Notes: generated by a model not told the origin, from the letters alone. 64,000 nt of DNA from Tretioscincus oriximinensis (GCA_022410635.1 JAJVDF010000252.1:1744504-1808503), one strand, 5' to 3'. Positions 54,482 through 63,760 are shown, counted from the first letter of the stretch. A program made the numbers and translations.

Positions 54482-54529
<48 letters not shown>

Positions 54530-57500
54530 CATTATTATCATTATTATTATTATCATTATTATCATTATTATCATTATTATTATTATTATTGGTGGTGCAG
54601 AACGCAGCAGCTAGACTGCTGGCCGGTTAGACTGGCTGGATGCACATCACGCTGGTCCTGAAAGAACTGCACTGGCTGCCAATTTGCTACTGAGCCCCAT
54701 TCAAGGTATTATTTATTTATTTATTTATACTTATACCCCGCCCTATACCCAAAGGTCTCAGGGCGGCAAAAACAGTAAAACATCAATACAAAAATTTNAA
54801 AAAGTATAAAACAATATTAAAAGTAGGGATAGAGATGGCATTTCTTCAGCCAAAGGCCAGGCAAAAGAGGTGCGTCTTCAAGGACCTTCTAAAAGAATAC
54901 AACGATGATGATAGACGCACCTCGAGGGGGAGACTGTTCCAAAGACCAGGGGCAACCACTGAGAAAGNCCTACCCCGGGTTCCCACTCCACTGGCTGTTG
55001 AAAGGGGTGGTACAACCAGGAGGGCCTCTCCTGCAGATCTTAAGGCACGGGCAGGTTGGTATGGAAGAAGGCGTTCCTTTAGATATTTGGGGCCCAAGTT
55101 ATTTAGGGCCTTGTAAGTTAAAGTCAAAACCTTGAATTGGGCTCGGTAGCGAATGGGCAGCCAGTGCAGCTCTTTCAAGACCGGTGTGATGTGTGTCCGG
55201 CCAGCTGTCCCTGTCAGCAGTCTAGCGGCTGCATTCTGCACCAGCTGTCTTGTTTTCAAGGGCAGCCCCATATAGAGCGCATTACAATAGTCCAATCTGG
55301 AAGTTACCAGAGCATGGATTACTGTGGCTAGATCATCCCTGTTCAGAAGTGGCCGTAACTGGCGAACCAGACGTAACTGGAAATAGGCACTCCTGGCCAC
55401 TGCCTCCACCTGATTTTCAAGTGTCAGTGCAGAGTCCAGAAGCACCCCAAGATTTCGCACCCGTCCCTTATAGGGTAATTCTACCCCACCAAGGACAGGG
55501 TGCCTCCCCACTTCACGAACCTGGGATGCTCCAACACACAGCACCTCCGTCTTGTCTGGATTCAGCTTCAATTTATTGGCCCCCATCCAGCCCATCACTG
55601 CCTCCAGGCACCTGTCAAGCACTTCAACCGCTTCTCCTGATTCAGATGGAACAGAGAGATAGAGCTGAGTGTCATCTGCATATTGATGGCANTTTACTCC
55701 AAATCTCCTGATGACCTCTCCCAGCGGCTTCATATAGATGTTGAACAGCATGGGGGAGAGGATCGACCCCTGAGGAACCCCACAAGTGAGCTCCCAGGGT
55801 GTCGAGTAAGACTCCCCCACCAGCACTCTCTGGAAGCGGCCTTGGAGATAGGAACAGAACCACTGCAATGCAGTGCCACCAACTCCTAAACTCCTTAGTC
55901 TCTCCAGGAGGATACCATGGTCAATGGTATCAAAAGCCGCTGAGAGATCCAGGAGAACCAACAGGGTCGCATTGCCCCCATCCCTCTCCCGGAGTAGGTC
56001 ATCAGCCAGGGCGACCAAGGCAGTTTCCGTGCCATGACTAGGCCTGAAGCCAGATTGAAANGGGTCTAGATAATCCGCTTTTTCCAAGCATGCCTGCAGC
56101 TGAACAGCCACAGCCCTCTCCAGTACCTTGCCCAGGAAGGGTATGTTGGCCACCGGGTCCACTATCTGGGTCCAACTCTCACTATAAAGCCTTACATAAT
56201 TTGCGCCCCAAATATCTCAAAGAACGCCTTCTCCCATATGAGCCTGCATGTGTCTTAAGATCTGCAGGGGAGACCCTCCTGACTGTACCACCACCCTCAG
56301 TGGCAGTGAGGGTGGGAACCTGGAATAGGGCCTTCCCTGTGGCAGCCCCCAGGCTTTGGAACAGTCTCCTCCTCGAGGTGTGTCAATCACCATCTCTGTT
56401 CACTTTCAGAAAACACTTGAGGACGCACCTCTTTGGCCTGGCCTTTGGCTGAGAAAACTGCTGTCTCTTCCCTATTTTTAGATGTGGCTGCTTTTAACAT
56501 CTGAATTATGATTTTATTGTTAACCACCCTGAGACCTTCGGGTATAGGGCAGTATATAAATGTAAATAAATAAATAAATAAATATTTTGCCACTGTATGG
56601 CAGAATTCTGTGGGTACTGCCATTTTGTAAGGCGGGGCTTCCAATCCAGGACTGGAAGTCAGATCGTATTCTTGTTTTTATATATAGTATATAAACTGTA
56701 TCTGATTCATGGCTTTTTAAATTATTTATCTTTTGTTACTAAACTTTCCCTAATACTTTTCCCATTCTTCCCCATGTGTTTCTTTCTACAAACTGTAGGA
56801 ACATCACTGTCAAAGGCACAGGAAGCCATCACAGAGTTATTCTAAACTTATCATTATGTTATTTGATTCAGGGGGGAAATGGCCACAGGATCAGGTATAT
56901 ATTTGATATATATTTGAAAGTGGGAAACATGCAACTGCTCTTCACCTAAGACTTATAACAGCAGCAGCAATCTTTTCTCACCTTCTAAAAACCTCCGCAT
57001 CATGTAATCCTTTGTTGTCCATGAACTGGAAAGGTTTGTATCTGAGTGAAGCATTTCAACATCTAGGAAAAAGCACATCCAATTCACTGCATTCTTCTTA
57101 TGTCTCTATTGTATCCATATCAATTGTTAAAAATTTATTGCCATTATTAAGTCTGCACCCAGACATCCCTTGATTATCATACCATGGAGCAATGTTGAAC
57201 AGCAGCATGATGAGTACAAGCACGAGTGGTTCAGTGGCTAAAGAGACAGTCTTCCATCTGGGAGATCGGGTTTCAAAGCCCTGTGTTGGACGTGGGAAGG
57301 GGTGAGTACCTTCCACTAGCCTGTAGCTCTAGCCAACTCAGCTATTCAAAAGAGATGCAAATTTGTAATTTGCATATCAATTAGATAAATGAGTACCATC
57401 ATTAACCTGATGCGGAAGATAGAATAAGGTGTAAGCCTTCAGGTGAAAATTAACCCTGTAAACCGCTCTGGAAATGAATGGGGTATAAAAACTTTCTTCG

Positions 57501-60500
57501 TCTTCATCTTCGTCTTCTTCTCTGTCTTCTCTGTCTTCTTCGTCATCGTCGCCTTTGTCGTCGCCTTCGTCTTTGTCGTCATCTCCGTCGTCTCCGTCTC
57601 AGTCTTCTTCATCTTCATGTTTGGCGCACTGTCTAGTGTTTCATATCTGGGTGCTTTACAGCATGAAATATCCAGATGTGCTCAACTGATGCTATCTACA
57701 CATCTGCAGTTGCCATTTTTTAGCATCTCCGCCAAATGAATAAGTACTTTCTCTGTAGTGAGAAAAAGCACTTCCAAAGCTGCTTTCCCCTGCTACATTA
57801 ATATACAGTATGACATAATGTCACGTCATTATGTATTAATAATGTAAAAAAAACCATCATCTGGACACAGCCTAGGTTTCTTCCAAACAGGTAATGACAG
57901 ATCCATTATGCCCTTCCACAGTGCAATTAATCATCAAAAGAACCTTAGGAGGTATGATAGGCTGAGAAGCAATCACTAGGCCAAGGTTACCTAGAGAAGC
58001 TTGGGATAGTGAACTCTGACTAAGTTCTAGCTCAGGACTAAGGTGAGGTGAATGTCACTATGGTTGCTGGATACTAGCAACATCACAGAAATATTAAAGA
58101 TACTTCACTTTAGTTTGTGTCATTCTCTTCCATAAATAGTATAAGTACAAACTTTGCATACATAGACCCTCTGAAGCACTGGGAAGCATGCCAGCCATGG
58201 ACTCATAGAGTTCCTCGTCACAGCCAGGGTTAAGAGAACATTTCATCAGTAAGTCAGTGGAGAGATGAGCCATGGACTCATAAATAGAATCATCATTGTC
58301 GCCTTGCATCAGCTCTTCCTTTATGTGACTTTTTAACATGTCTGCCGTCTCCTAGAAGAGAAAGGAAAGCAACAGTTTTCGTCTCTGAGGAATTGCTCTG
58401 ACACAGTGATACCCACAGAAGTGGAATGCAACATGGCAAATATGTATCTCAAAAGCCTGAAGAGTCTTGCAGCTGCAGAACAAAATTCTCACGTTAGGAG
58501 ATTTCCAGTTGGTTTGCTTTTGTAATGAGCCAAGGAGTAAGACATTTTGATCCACAGTAAAAATGTCATTTTGGTGACCAAGGACTTCATAACCACCTGG
58601 AGAGTCATCCAAACCTGGAGACGTTGGGCTGCATGTAAATAGACCAGCCAAGGGAATCTAGATGTTTGGAAGCTCAACTTCCAAATTTGCTGGGGACACC
58701 TCATAGTGGATGTAGCCTGAGAGTTTACTTATGTAATCAGTTCAAAGAATGACCCAAATGTATTTCAGCTTTTTCAACTCATGGTTCCCTAGGCAGATCT
58801 TGAAGAAACTGAATTAATTCAAAATCAGCCATGGATGTATTAATTTAAGGATAATTTGCTACATGAGAGGGAACATGTGTTACATGCTTTTGTGAATTCT
58901 TTACTTATTTAGAATTAGAATTCATATAAATGCAAGTAGATCTTAAGTCACAGATCAAAAACACTTTTCTTTCTCACTGAAGCTACTCATTTCTATGCCT
59001 CACTAAACTATAGGAATATTAAAAAGAAAACCCTTTCGCTTTTTCTGTTTTCTCATATTGTGCCCACCAGCCCATCACAAATAAACACTACCAAAGAAGG
59101 AAAAGCAATCACTATGAGGAACCCACTCAACGTCATCGGTATAGCTCAAAGACATTCAAGTAAGAACATTCAAGTTTCAAACCAACAAACAATAGTATGT
59201 CTAAATATATCAGTTCCTCTAGGCTATCCATAGGAGTCATTTTTGATCATATGAGGACTGATGTATTCAAGCTTGTCTGCCAATGTTTCAAGAAACATTT
59301 TTTGTAACTGGTGGCTATAGCAATTCTGTATTCTCAAGGATTCCAATGATATTTTACTTCAGAAAAAGCTTTCAAAAGAAATGTATCTTTAACTGCAAAG
59401 TGGTTACAAAGTGCAATTAGGGGAGGTTGGCAGGTAAGACTATTCACCTGCCAATTTGACCCTTCCTCATCACTTTAGACTGAAAAGGAAAGTTAGAGAA
59501 CTCAAAGGATGTGGTAGTCATGCCTTTACTTTAAAACTTCTTCAATTCATCTTAGTCCATTAAAAAAATGAATTCAGAGCCCTGGTCACATCTATATTTT
59601 AAAACCTCTTTACTTGATTTTCACTGCTGGAAAATAAGCTTAATCTGTTTGGNNTTTTTTTTTAGAATAAATCCAGTTCTTTGGGAACAAAGATGACCTG
59701 AAAAATGTTTAAAAATCAGGTTGTGACCATGGCCTAAATGCTTCACAGTCCAAGACTGTAAAATACAACACTGATATTCTTCCTACTGTTTCCATGTAGG
59801 TCAAAACTAAAGTCTGTGATAGGAGTCCAATCATTTGTTCCTCTTACCACATATTCATCAATGAACTGACGAAGATCTTTGAAACCCTCTTTTTCTGCAA
59901 TGTTATTAGGATAGTAACCATACTTGTTGGCTACACTGTAGGCCTGCAGGGCTCCTGGGCAGGTCAACAACAGAGCTGTGAGGTTTTTCAACCCATATTT
60001 GGCAGCAAAATGTAGCAGAGTTGGCAGCTCTTCATCTCTCTGGCCTTAAAATGAAAAAGAAGGTTTAGGGCTATTTTATGAATACTAATTTAAGTGACAT
60101 TTTTCTCGTTCATTTAAGACATTTTTCAAAGTAATTTCTTTCCTTCTTAATAGAGGAATGGCAAACCAATATGCCATATTTGTCACAGGCATGCTTTTAG
60201 ACTATCTTCAGCCCTGAAAAACAGGAATGAAATAGCTTTTTTTCTGNTTTTCAGTTCTTCAGGATTGAAGGTGCTTTAAAAGGACTCATGAAGTTTTTCT
60301 CAATATCTTCCAAGATCTGACTGTTCTTTAGTAGCTGCCTAATCATTTGGGTGAGCTCATTTTTCAAAGTATAGAAGGATTCCAGTAGTAAAAGGTTGGA
60401 ATTGCTTATTCAAAGGCCCTTTTTGTACAAGCTTGCTAATGCATTTTAAGGAGCTCCTTATCCCACATGCATGGGAATTGCGGTAATATACATTTATTTA

Positions 60501-61794
60501 TTTATTTATTTATACTTATATCCCACTCTATACCCAAAGATCTCAGGGTGGCCAACCAAAGGGTGGCACATATGGCTTTTGTTGATTTTTTTCCACAACA
60601 GACACCCTGTGACTGTGACTGGCCCAAGGTAATCAAATGTGTATTAGTAACAGCTCAGGATGCACATGCATTAGTACTGATGTGTCTGCATGAAGGGCAG
60701 ATCATGCCGGGGAAGGAGAAATGACATTGCTGGAGCAGCTAGTATCCAGTTTCCAATTTTTTCTGGGGTTTCACCACTTTTCCTTGGACAGCTTCACAGC
60801 CACTCTGCTTTTGAACTCTGCTGAAGAAAATGTGAACATTTGCAACTGAGCAAATTGTGCTAATATCAATTGGATACAATATGTGATTGAGCACAAAGTC
60901 ATATGTAACAATGGTTTGACATTTGCATGCTTCCACATATTGTTCCATTTGTAACGTGGATCAAGTTGCGTAATAGACACAAATGTGGCTTTAGTTAATC
61001 AACATCAAGCTATAGAACATTAACCAGGGAGTCTAGAACAGGTGAGGGTTTTTCCTTCTTCCGCTTGAGATTATTCTTGGTCAACTGATGGGCCACTGTG
61101 CGGGACAGAATGCATGGCTCTACATGGGCTCTGGCCAATTCAGCAGGGTTCCTCTTATGTTCTAACCAATATGTTGAAAGACAAGTGCAAAAAGGGCCCA
61201 TATGTTCTCTTGCTTGTTCAATGCTATATAAACAGGCAGCAAACTTCTCCACCACAAACTTTGTAGTCAGGATTTGCTTCTCATATTTGAAGGAGACTGC
61301 AGAAATTGAGAAAACATTTGCAAAAAGGCACAAATTCAATATTTCCTACACTGTCTTAATGCTCACCATGAAAANCACGGCATAAATGAATTTAAGTTTG
61401 AAAGTGTCCTGTCATATACATATATATACTGCTCAAAACAATTAAGGGAACACTTTGTATATGTATATGTATATGTATGTGTATATGTATGTGTACACTG
61501 TATGTATATGTATCTGCATGCGCATATGTATATGGCAGGGCACTTTCAAACTTAAATTCATTTATGCCGTGGTTTTCATGGTGACCACAAGACAGTGTAG
61601 GAAATAGTGAATTTGTGCCTTTTTGCAAAAGTTTTTATATATAAAGAACTACAACTATACTTACTTGAAATGTTTTCTTCTTCCAACTGGTTAATACCCA
61701 AGAGATGTAGACCACATGCAGGAAGGTTCTTCTTCAATGATTCGGTTAAGATTTTATCCAGAATCTCTGTCTTGTAAGGTATTATTTTAAATGC
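42325..61794 (-). CDS. PIK3AP1: Phosphoinositide-3-kinase adaptor protein 1 (BCAP), last 12 coding exons
   Basis: Cytosolic adaptor that links B-cell and Toll-like receptor signalling to PI3-kinase. The window holds 1527 coding nt (508 residues plus stop). Spacing of the conserved motifs puts the first residue here near human residue 288 of 805, so the TIR domain and most of the DBB domain lie right of the window. Partial-protein order: end of DBB (1-44), ankyrin-like region (about 50-109), three YxxM PI3K-p85 docking motifs at 133 (YESM), 158 (YESM) and 173 (YVEM), a proline patch RPPVPVPRP, a conserved helix (about 303-351) and basic coiled-coil (352-375), a Ser-rich stretch, and a proline-rich end (PPARPPRIPPRI, PPPVPRRN). 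The 25- and 15-residue spacing of the YxxM tyrosines equals human Y420/Y445/Y460. All twelve junction phases agree. Confidence 0.97.
42995..43449 (+). mobile_element. CR1-like LINE fragment (reverse-transcriptase C-terminus)
   Basis: 176 open codons, readable as SVVRPHLEYCVQFWSPHLKR, ELEKVQKRSTKMIKGLAHLP and RLQRLGLFSLERRRLRGDLV. The alignment to the family stops at 43449, just after 'cctgtggaatttacttcc', where an L1 3' end in the other orientation begins. Confidence 0.87.
43450..43865 (-). mobile_element. L1-type LINE 3' end
   Basis: On the minus strand the sequence begins with a readable ORF2-like end (KWTLNQWYENLSEFLLFD), continues through a UTR and ends in an A/T-rich tail adjoining the CR1-like LINE. 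It abuts that LINE tail-to-tail. Related to the L1 at 61950. Confidence 0.65.
44189..44304 (-). CDS. PIK3AP1: PIK3AP1 proline-rich exon
   Basis: 38 codons plus two bases: DNEIPEIKKKISSASQQLDR then QPTIPPARPPRIPPRIAS. PxxP motifs are visible. Confidence 0.94.
44417..44594. mobile_element. Candidate MITE, second copy of the GTCC-CAC family
   Basis: Left 'gtgccctgtccccacc' and right 'gtggggacagggcc' are inverted. The right half reads 'cagaataaggctcagtgggg', matching the copy at 5155-5277. No target duplication was identified. Confidence 0.5.
44947..45185 (-). repeat. CR1-like LINE 3' end, older subfamily
   Basis: 'cataagagaagccctgctga', 'ccagcactctatctcctaca' and 'gcctgttgcttcatcctgga' match the family with substitutions. 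The 45190-46040 interval that follows shows nothing recognisable. Confidence 0.78.
46046..46262 (-). repeat. CR1-like LINE 3' end
   Basis: Close copy: 'ccatctagtccagcattctg', 'ccagatgcacctgggcagtc' and 'ccatcccggaggcaacatcc'. Two Ns are inside. Confidence 0.85.
46469..46539 (-). CDS. PIK3AP1: PIK3AP1 serine-rich exon
   Basis: SSSNRSSTRSVLSISSGMDG then DNE, ending in phase 0. Confidence 0.95.
46540..47741 (-). other. PIK3AP1 intron, no recognisable element
   Basis: Unique-looking sequence with a poly-C run at about 47034-47047. I see nothing else. The next intron (47898-48870) is likewise featureless. Confidence 0.5.
47742..47897 (-). CDS. PIK3AP1: PIK3AP1 exon
   Basis: 51 whole codons: LEISVPASHSQNIPAKAEQG, IYESRPRKNIFTPEKEIKRG then DWKTESTSSTT. 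IYESRPRK and RGDWKTEST match the family. Confidence 0.96.
48871..48943 (-). CDS. PIK3AP1: PIK3AP1 coiled-coil exon
   Basis: 24 codons plus one base: ENLKKLRDSITRRQFEKQKA then GRPA. Highly charged, continuing the coiled coil. Confidence 0.95.
49185..49560. repeat. Loosely repetitive CAGGTG/AGCAGCTG-rich block
   Basis: Imperfect units of roughly 60-75 bp carry CACAGGTG or CAGGTGG followed by 'agcagctg'-like words (49350, 49412, 49470, 49508). The block resumes at 49889-49940 and 50286-50400 around two hAT insertions, so it is an older substrate repeat. Class unknown. Confidence 0.35.
49561..49888. mobile_element. hAT-type MITE, GC-rich core, 8-bp TSD
   Basis: 328 bp, starting 'tagggttgccatacgtcccg' and ending 'atggcaaccct a', so the ends are inverted copies. 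ACTTGGGG flanks both ends exactly (49553-49560 and 49889-49896). The core is C-rich on the plus strand with CGCGCG alternation near 49750-49840. No ORF of a transposase is present. The 8-bp duplication supports hAT. Confidence 0.85.
49941..50285. mobile_element. SPIN-like hAT element with perfect 8-bp TSD
   Basis: 345 bp. The left end 'cagtggttctcaacctttct' with 'aatgccgtgaccc', and the right end 'cgtgacccacaggttgagaa' then CCGCTG, match the SPACE INVADERS (SPIN) hAT family as I remember it. Internal 'acagttcctcatgttgcgat' and 'agtgattaatcacaaaaaca' also fit. CTCTACAG flanks both sides exactly (49933-49940 and 50286-50293). No transposase ORF, so the copy is non-autonomous. It lies in a PIK3AP1 intron. 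Confidence 0.88.
51151..51356 (-). CDS. PIK3AP1: PIK3AP1 conserved helical exon
   Basis: 68 whole codons, including SSIYDPFAGMKTPGQRHLIT, LQEQVKMGILTVDEAVLCFK and EWQLNQKRRADSFRFQQ. The most strongly conserved part of the C-terminal half. Confidence 0.97.
51510..51640 (+). repeat. CR1-like LINE 3' end
   Basis: 'ttctgcttgagactacccag', 'gacagaatgctggactagat' and 'gggctcttacattcttatga' match the 3' tip in the plus orientation. Confidence 0.78.
52016..52081 (-). CDS. PIK3AP1: PIK3AP1 small exon
   Basis: 21 whole codons: FAEKDQERPRNLYVSTRNFK K. Phases agree on both sides. Confidence 0.94.
52384..52687. mobile_element. Long palindrome, candidate foldback MITE
   Basis: The left arm (about 130 bp, 'agggggttccctgatggcac', 'actggctcctgttctgcttg', 'gccatgttagggaaactcca') is mirrored on the right ('cagggaaccccctgcgtagc', 'gaacaggagccagtactgaa', 'cccctaacatggcgattccc'). 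The arms meet near 52520-52545 with almost no loop. There is no ORF and no clear target duplication. Confidence 0.7.
52838..52930. repeat. Stem-loop repeat interrupted by an L2 tail (first half)
   Basis: 'catcttagagtctaacaaga' and 'tagatagcatgagctttcat' match the family at 20756. Its second half ('ccttcttcttgttagccctt', 'gctagaaattctgatccaga') lies at about 53151-53240, past the L2 fragment. Confidence 0.6.
52931..53150 (-). mobile_element. L2-type LINE 3' end with (TTTA)n tail
   Basis: Sixteen or so TTTA units, then 'cttataccccgccctatacc' and 'ttcttcagccaaaggccagg', the same 3' end as the L2 at 54706. It is inserted inside a stem-loop repeat. Confidence 0.85.
53300..53482 (-). CDS. PIK3AP1: PIK3AP1 exon with YHTV and proline patch
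   Basis: 60 whole codons: VSLDKVEQKEGAYHQCEDEQ, VYHTVEQDEFPQEMANRPPV then PVPRPDLPNKQQDKEPYIYK. The RPPVPVPRP patch is a likely SH3-type ligand. Confidence 0.96.
53669..54195 (-). mobile_element. CR1-like LINE 3' fragment with reverse-transcriptase tail
   Basis: Includes the 3' UTR ('catcaagtccagcattctgt', 'ggtgtccataaacctgtcta') and, on the minus strand, MRGDLIEVYKIMYGMDRVNR. A frameshift breaks the segment after FLYHTTQGPEG. The first bases carry a duplicated 'aagaacataag'. Confidence 0.87.
54480..54590. repeat. (ATT)n/(ATC)n microsatellite
   Basis: About 110 bp of ATT units with ATC interruptions, directly 5' of an L2 fragment. Confidence 0.95.
54592..54705 (+). mobile_element. L2-type LINE, outer copy, left part
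   Basis: Plus-strand reading matches the L2 reverse-transcriptase tail: VQNAAARLLA, then HITLVLKELHWLP with stop codons. It breaks at 'ccattcaagg' (54705) where the inverted L2 starts. The continuation is at 56167. Confidence 0.85.
54706..56166 (-). mobile_element. L2-type LINE, inner copy, reverse transcriptase open for 438 codons
   Basis: The minus-strand ORF at 54846-56162 has all core reverse-transcriptase motifs: LLDLSAAFDTIDHGILLERL, GVPQGSILSPMLFNIY and CHQYADDTQLYLSV (catalytic YADD). The C-terminus ALVTSRLDYCNALYMGLP then LWNSLPLEVRLSSSLYSFRR is typical of L2. No stop interrupts it, apart from four Ns. The 3' UTR ends in (AAAT)n, seen as (ATTT)n at 54707-54730. The 5' end is truncated before the endonuclease, so the copy is dead but young. 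Confidence 0.92.
56167..56580 (+). mobile_element. L2-type LINE, outer copy, right part
   Basis: Continues the plus-strand L2 interrupted at 54705: YKALHNLRPKYLKERLLPYE, LRSAGETLLTVPPPSVAVRV then LWNSLLLEVCQSPSLFTFRK and HLRTHLFGLAFG. The 3' UTR follows ('aaccaccctgagaccttcgg') and then an (AAAT)n tail to about 56583. Confidence 0.9.
56982..57062 (-). CDS. PIK3AP1: PIK3AP1 YVEM-motif exon
   Basis: Completes Tyr, then VEMLHSDTNLSSSWTTKDYM and MRRFLE plus one base. Holds the third YxxM motif. Confidence 0.96.
57219..57610 (+). repeat. tRNA-derived SINE with expanded CTTCGTC tail
   Basis: Head 'agcacgagtggttcagtggc' resembles the variant tRNA head at 8463, with box B-like GGTTTCAAAGCCC. The body is shortened. 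The tail (about 57490-57610) is a degenerate CTT/CGTC/TGTCTT array of about 120 bp. Confidence 0.8.
58162..58351 (-). CDS. PIK3AP1: PIK3AP1 YESM-motif exon
   Basis: 63 codons plus one base, with two IYESM/LYESM p85-binding motifs: ETADMLKSHIKEELMQGDND, DSIYESMAHLSTDLLMKCSL and NPGCDEELYESMAGMLPSAS. The third docking tyrosine codon is split at this exon's end (T|AT). Confidence 0.97.
58352..59847 (-). other. PIK3AP1 intron, no recognisable element
   Basis: Unique-looking sequence. I see no repeat family or coding exon in it. Confidence 0.5.
59848..60044 (-). CDS. PIK3AP1: PIK3AP1 ankyrin-repeat exon
   Basis: 65 whole codons: QRDEELPTLLHFAAKYGLKN, LTALLLTCPGALQAYSVANK, YGYYPNNIAEKEGFKDLRQF then IDEYV. 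Ankyrin-like LLHFAAKYG and NIAEKEG motifs. Confidence 0.97.
60490..60562 (-). repeat. L2-type LINE 3' tip
   Basis: (TTTA)n followed by 'tatcccactctatacccaaa' and 'gatctcagggtggcc'. Only the last ~70 bp are present. Confidence 0.75.
61020..61170 (+). repeat. CR1-like LINE 3' end, older subfamily
   Basis: 'ttccgcttgagattattctt', 'gggccactgtgcgggacaga' and 'tcctcttatgttct' match the family tip at 51510. Confidence 0.7.
61311..61636. repeat. Inverted repeat with ~108-bp arms around a microsatellite
   Basis: Left arm 61311-61419 ('tgcaaaaaggcacaaattca', 'ttcctacactgtctt', 'gaatttaagtttgaaagtg') and right arm 61528-61636 are inverse copies at roughly 95% identity. Between them lie 'gctcaaaacaattaaggga' (the motif of the palindrome at 16863) and a (TATG)n/(TG)n microsatellite at 61457-61535. 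Class not known. Confidence 0.8.
61665..61794 (-). CDS. PIK3AP1: PIK3AP1 coding exon (first in window)
   Basis: 43 codons plus one base: AFKIIPYKTEILDKILTESL, then KKNLPACGLHLLGINQLEEE and NIS. This is the end of the DBB region. The preceding exon should lie beyond 64000 or be unrecognised in the L1-rich interval. Confidence 0.93.
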
Positions 61795-61944
61795 CTGAAC
61801 ATAAAGCATAAGCATATTCAGAACACAGCATATCAGACACATAAGGGTGACACAATATATATATCTTCATACTGTATACAATTAACCAGAACATGTGACA
61901 TATAATATGTAACGTATAAAACATGGTGAAGCATAGTAACAGGT

Positions 61945-63760
61945 CTATATATATTATTTATATTTTTCCTATATCCACCCCACTCTCCAACCTCTCCCCC
62001 TTACCCTACCCCATATGTGGGTGACCATCAATATATAGCCTATATATTTACAAAAGGCAGGTCCAGGTTTACAAGAGAAAGACAATTTTTGCTTTTTTAC
62101 TATACTACTTATTCTATTTTTCAGATGGCCTTTTGTTAGCATCCATTTTTTCTTGCAGGCTTGAATTCTTTCTATGTTTTCACTGTTATTAAGTCTCCTA
62201 GTTCGTATTTCAGCTGCCGTTACTTCTATTATGTAGTCATACCATCTATCCTTCCATTTTGAACAGTCCTTCCAGCCTCCCACTAGTGTTATTTGAGGAC
62301 AAGCGATTAGTTCTGCTATTTCTTTTCTGGTGATATTAGTAATAGTTTCTAGATCAGAATCATTGTAGTAGAGATTATTAATTGAGTGCTTAACATTATA
62401 ATTACTTCTTTTTCAATCTTACCCCAAAAATCTTGGGCTTTGACATATTCCCATAGTAGATGATGATAATCCAGCTCTTGCCCACATCTATGCCAACACC
62501 TGTCGCTCGTTATTGGAATGAAACAAGAGAGTTGTGCTGGTGCCCTGTGCTATTTCTGTATTATTTTCCTTCACACTTTTTTTAATTTGTTAAGTTTTTC
62601 TCTTTTTCTCTTTTTAATTTCTTTTTTAATTTTTTTCGTTAGCTATGTTCAAATTTGAATTTCAGGTTGCCTGTATTTCCTTGCCAATTTCATCTTTATA
62701 GGATATTACTTCTGTGTAAATCCCTCCTGCAATTTTGTTTCTATCTGCCATCGTTTTTCTTACTATTTTCTCAAATTGGATATCATGATTTTTTTACCAT
62801 TTTTTCTTGTATTGTTGTTAATATAATTTCTTAGTGCAACTGCCTGCAACCAATTTACCTGCCCAATCCAAAATATTATTGTATTTAGATTGTATGGTTC
62901 TCCATCATTGTGATACAGATTTTTTTTTCTTCCATTTTCATTTATTTTTTCTATTATTCTTTCATATTTCTTTCATTCATTTGATTATTTTTTCCTATTA
63001 ATGCCATTTTATTTTTGTCATTACTTAATAGTTTATTTTTTCTATTTTTCTGTATCTCCAATGTAGTTTTGAAAGATTCTATACCAGGTATCTCTCTCCT
63101 TTTTTCCAATTTTTAAATATTAATTCTTGATTTTTTACATTATTTATATATCTTTCTGTTTTGCCTACTTCTTTTGGGAGTATTGTATTTCCAGAAATCT
63201 TTGGATTTGAAATGAGTTGTGGTTTGCTTCTAGGCTTGGGGTCTCCCAAACCCCTTCTAACTCTTTAACTATTATCCATTTGTTACTTATTGTATTTTTT
63301 TTCTTCTACTACCCACCTTTATTGTCTTTTATCCCATCCCTTTGGGTCCTCTTTACATGCTGGTATTAGTAGTGGCAGTTTTGGAATTATCATCATTTTT
63401 AGTGTTATCTTGCCTAGTCTTGTTAAAAATGTACTCTTCCATTTTTTGAGTTTTTGTTCTATTCTTTTCCATGCCTTTTTGTCATTTCCATCCCTTATTT
63501 TTGGGGATTCCTGTATATCCNGATCCCTAGACATTTTAATCCTATTTGTTTTCTTATCTCCAATTGCTAATTTGGAGGAGTGGTTAGGCATATAAATTCC
63601 GATGTATTTATATTGATGGTCAGACCTGGAAGTTTTCTAATTTTTTCTAGTGATTGAGTTGTATTTTTGATCATTTGAAGGGGCTGACTAGATAATATCA
63701 TGGTTGCTTAAATGACACTATGAGAACACCTTGCTGGACTACCTTGGCAGGGTATTGATT
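61945..63760 (-). mobile_element. L1-type LINE, degenerate ORF2 C-terminal region
   Basis: On the minus strand, residues typical of the L1 ORF2 C-terminus are readable: WKRIEQKLKKWKSTFLTRLG with ITLKMMIIPKLPLLIPA (63591-63319), CWHRCGQELDYHHLLWEYVK with AQDFWGKIEK (about 62510-62410, cysteine/histidine motif), and KWKDRWYDYIIEVTAAEIRT (62283-61970). Many stops and frameshifts intervene. The upstream limit is unclear. A ~30-bp tandem duplication ('cttcctgcctttctta') lies at 63787-63837. Confidence 0.72.

Noticed and set aside
54835..55889. Plus-strand open frames opposite the L2 reverse transcriptase
   Set aside because: They are antisense shadows of the 438-codon L2 ORF.
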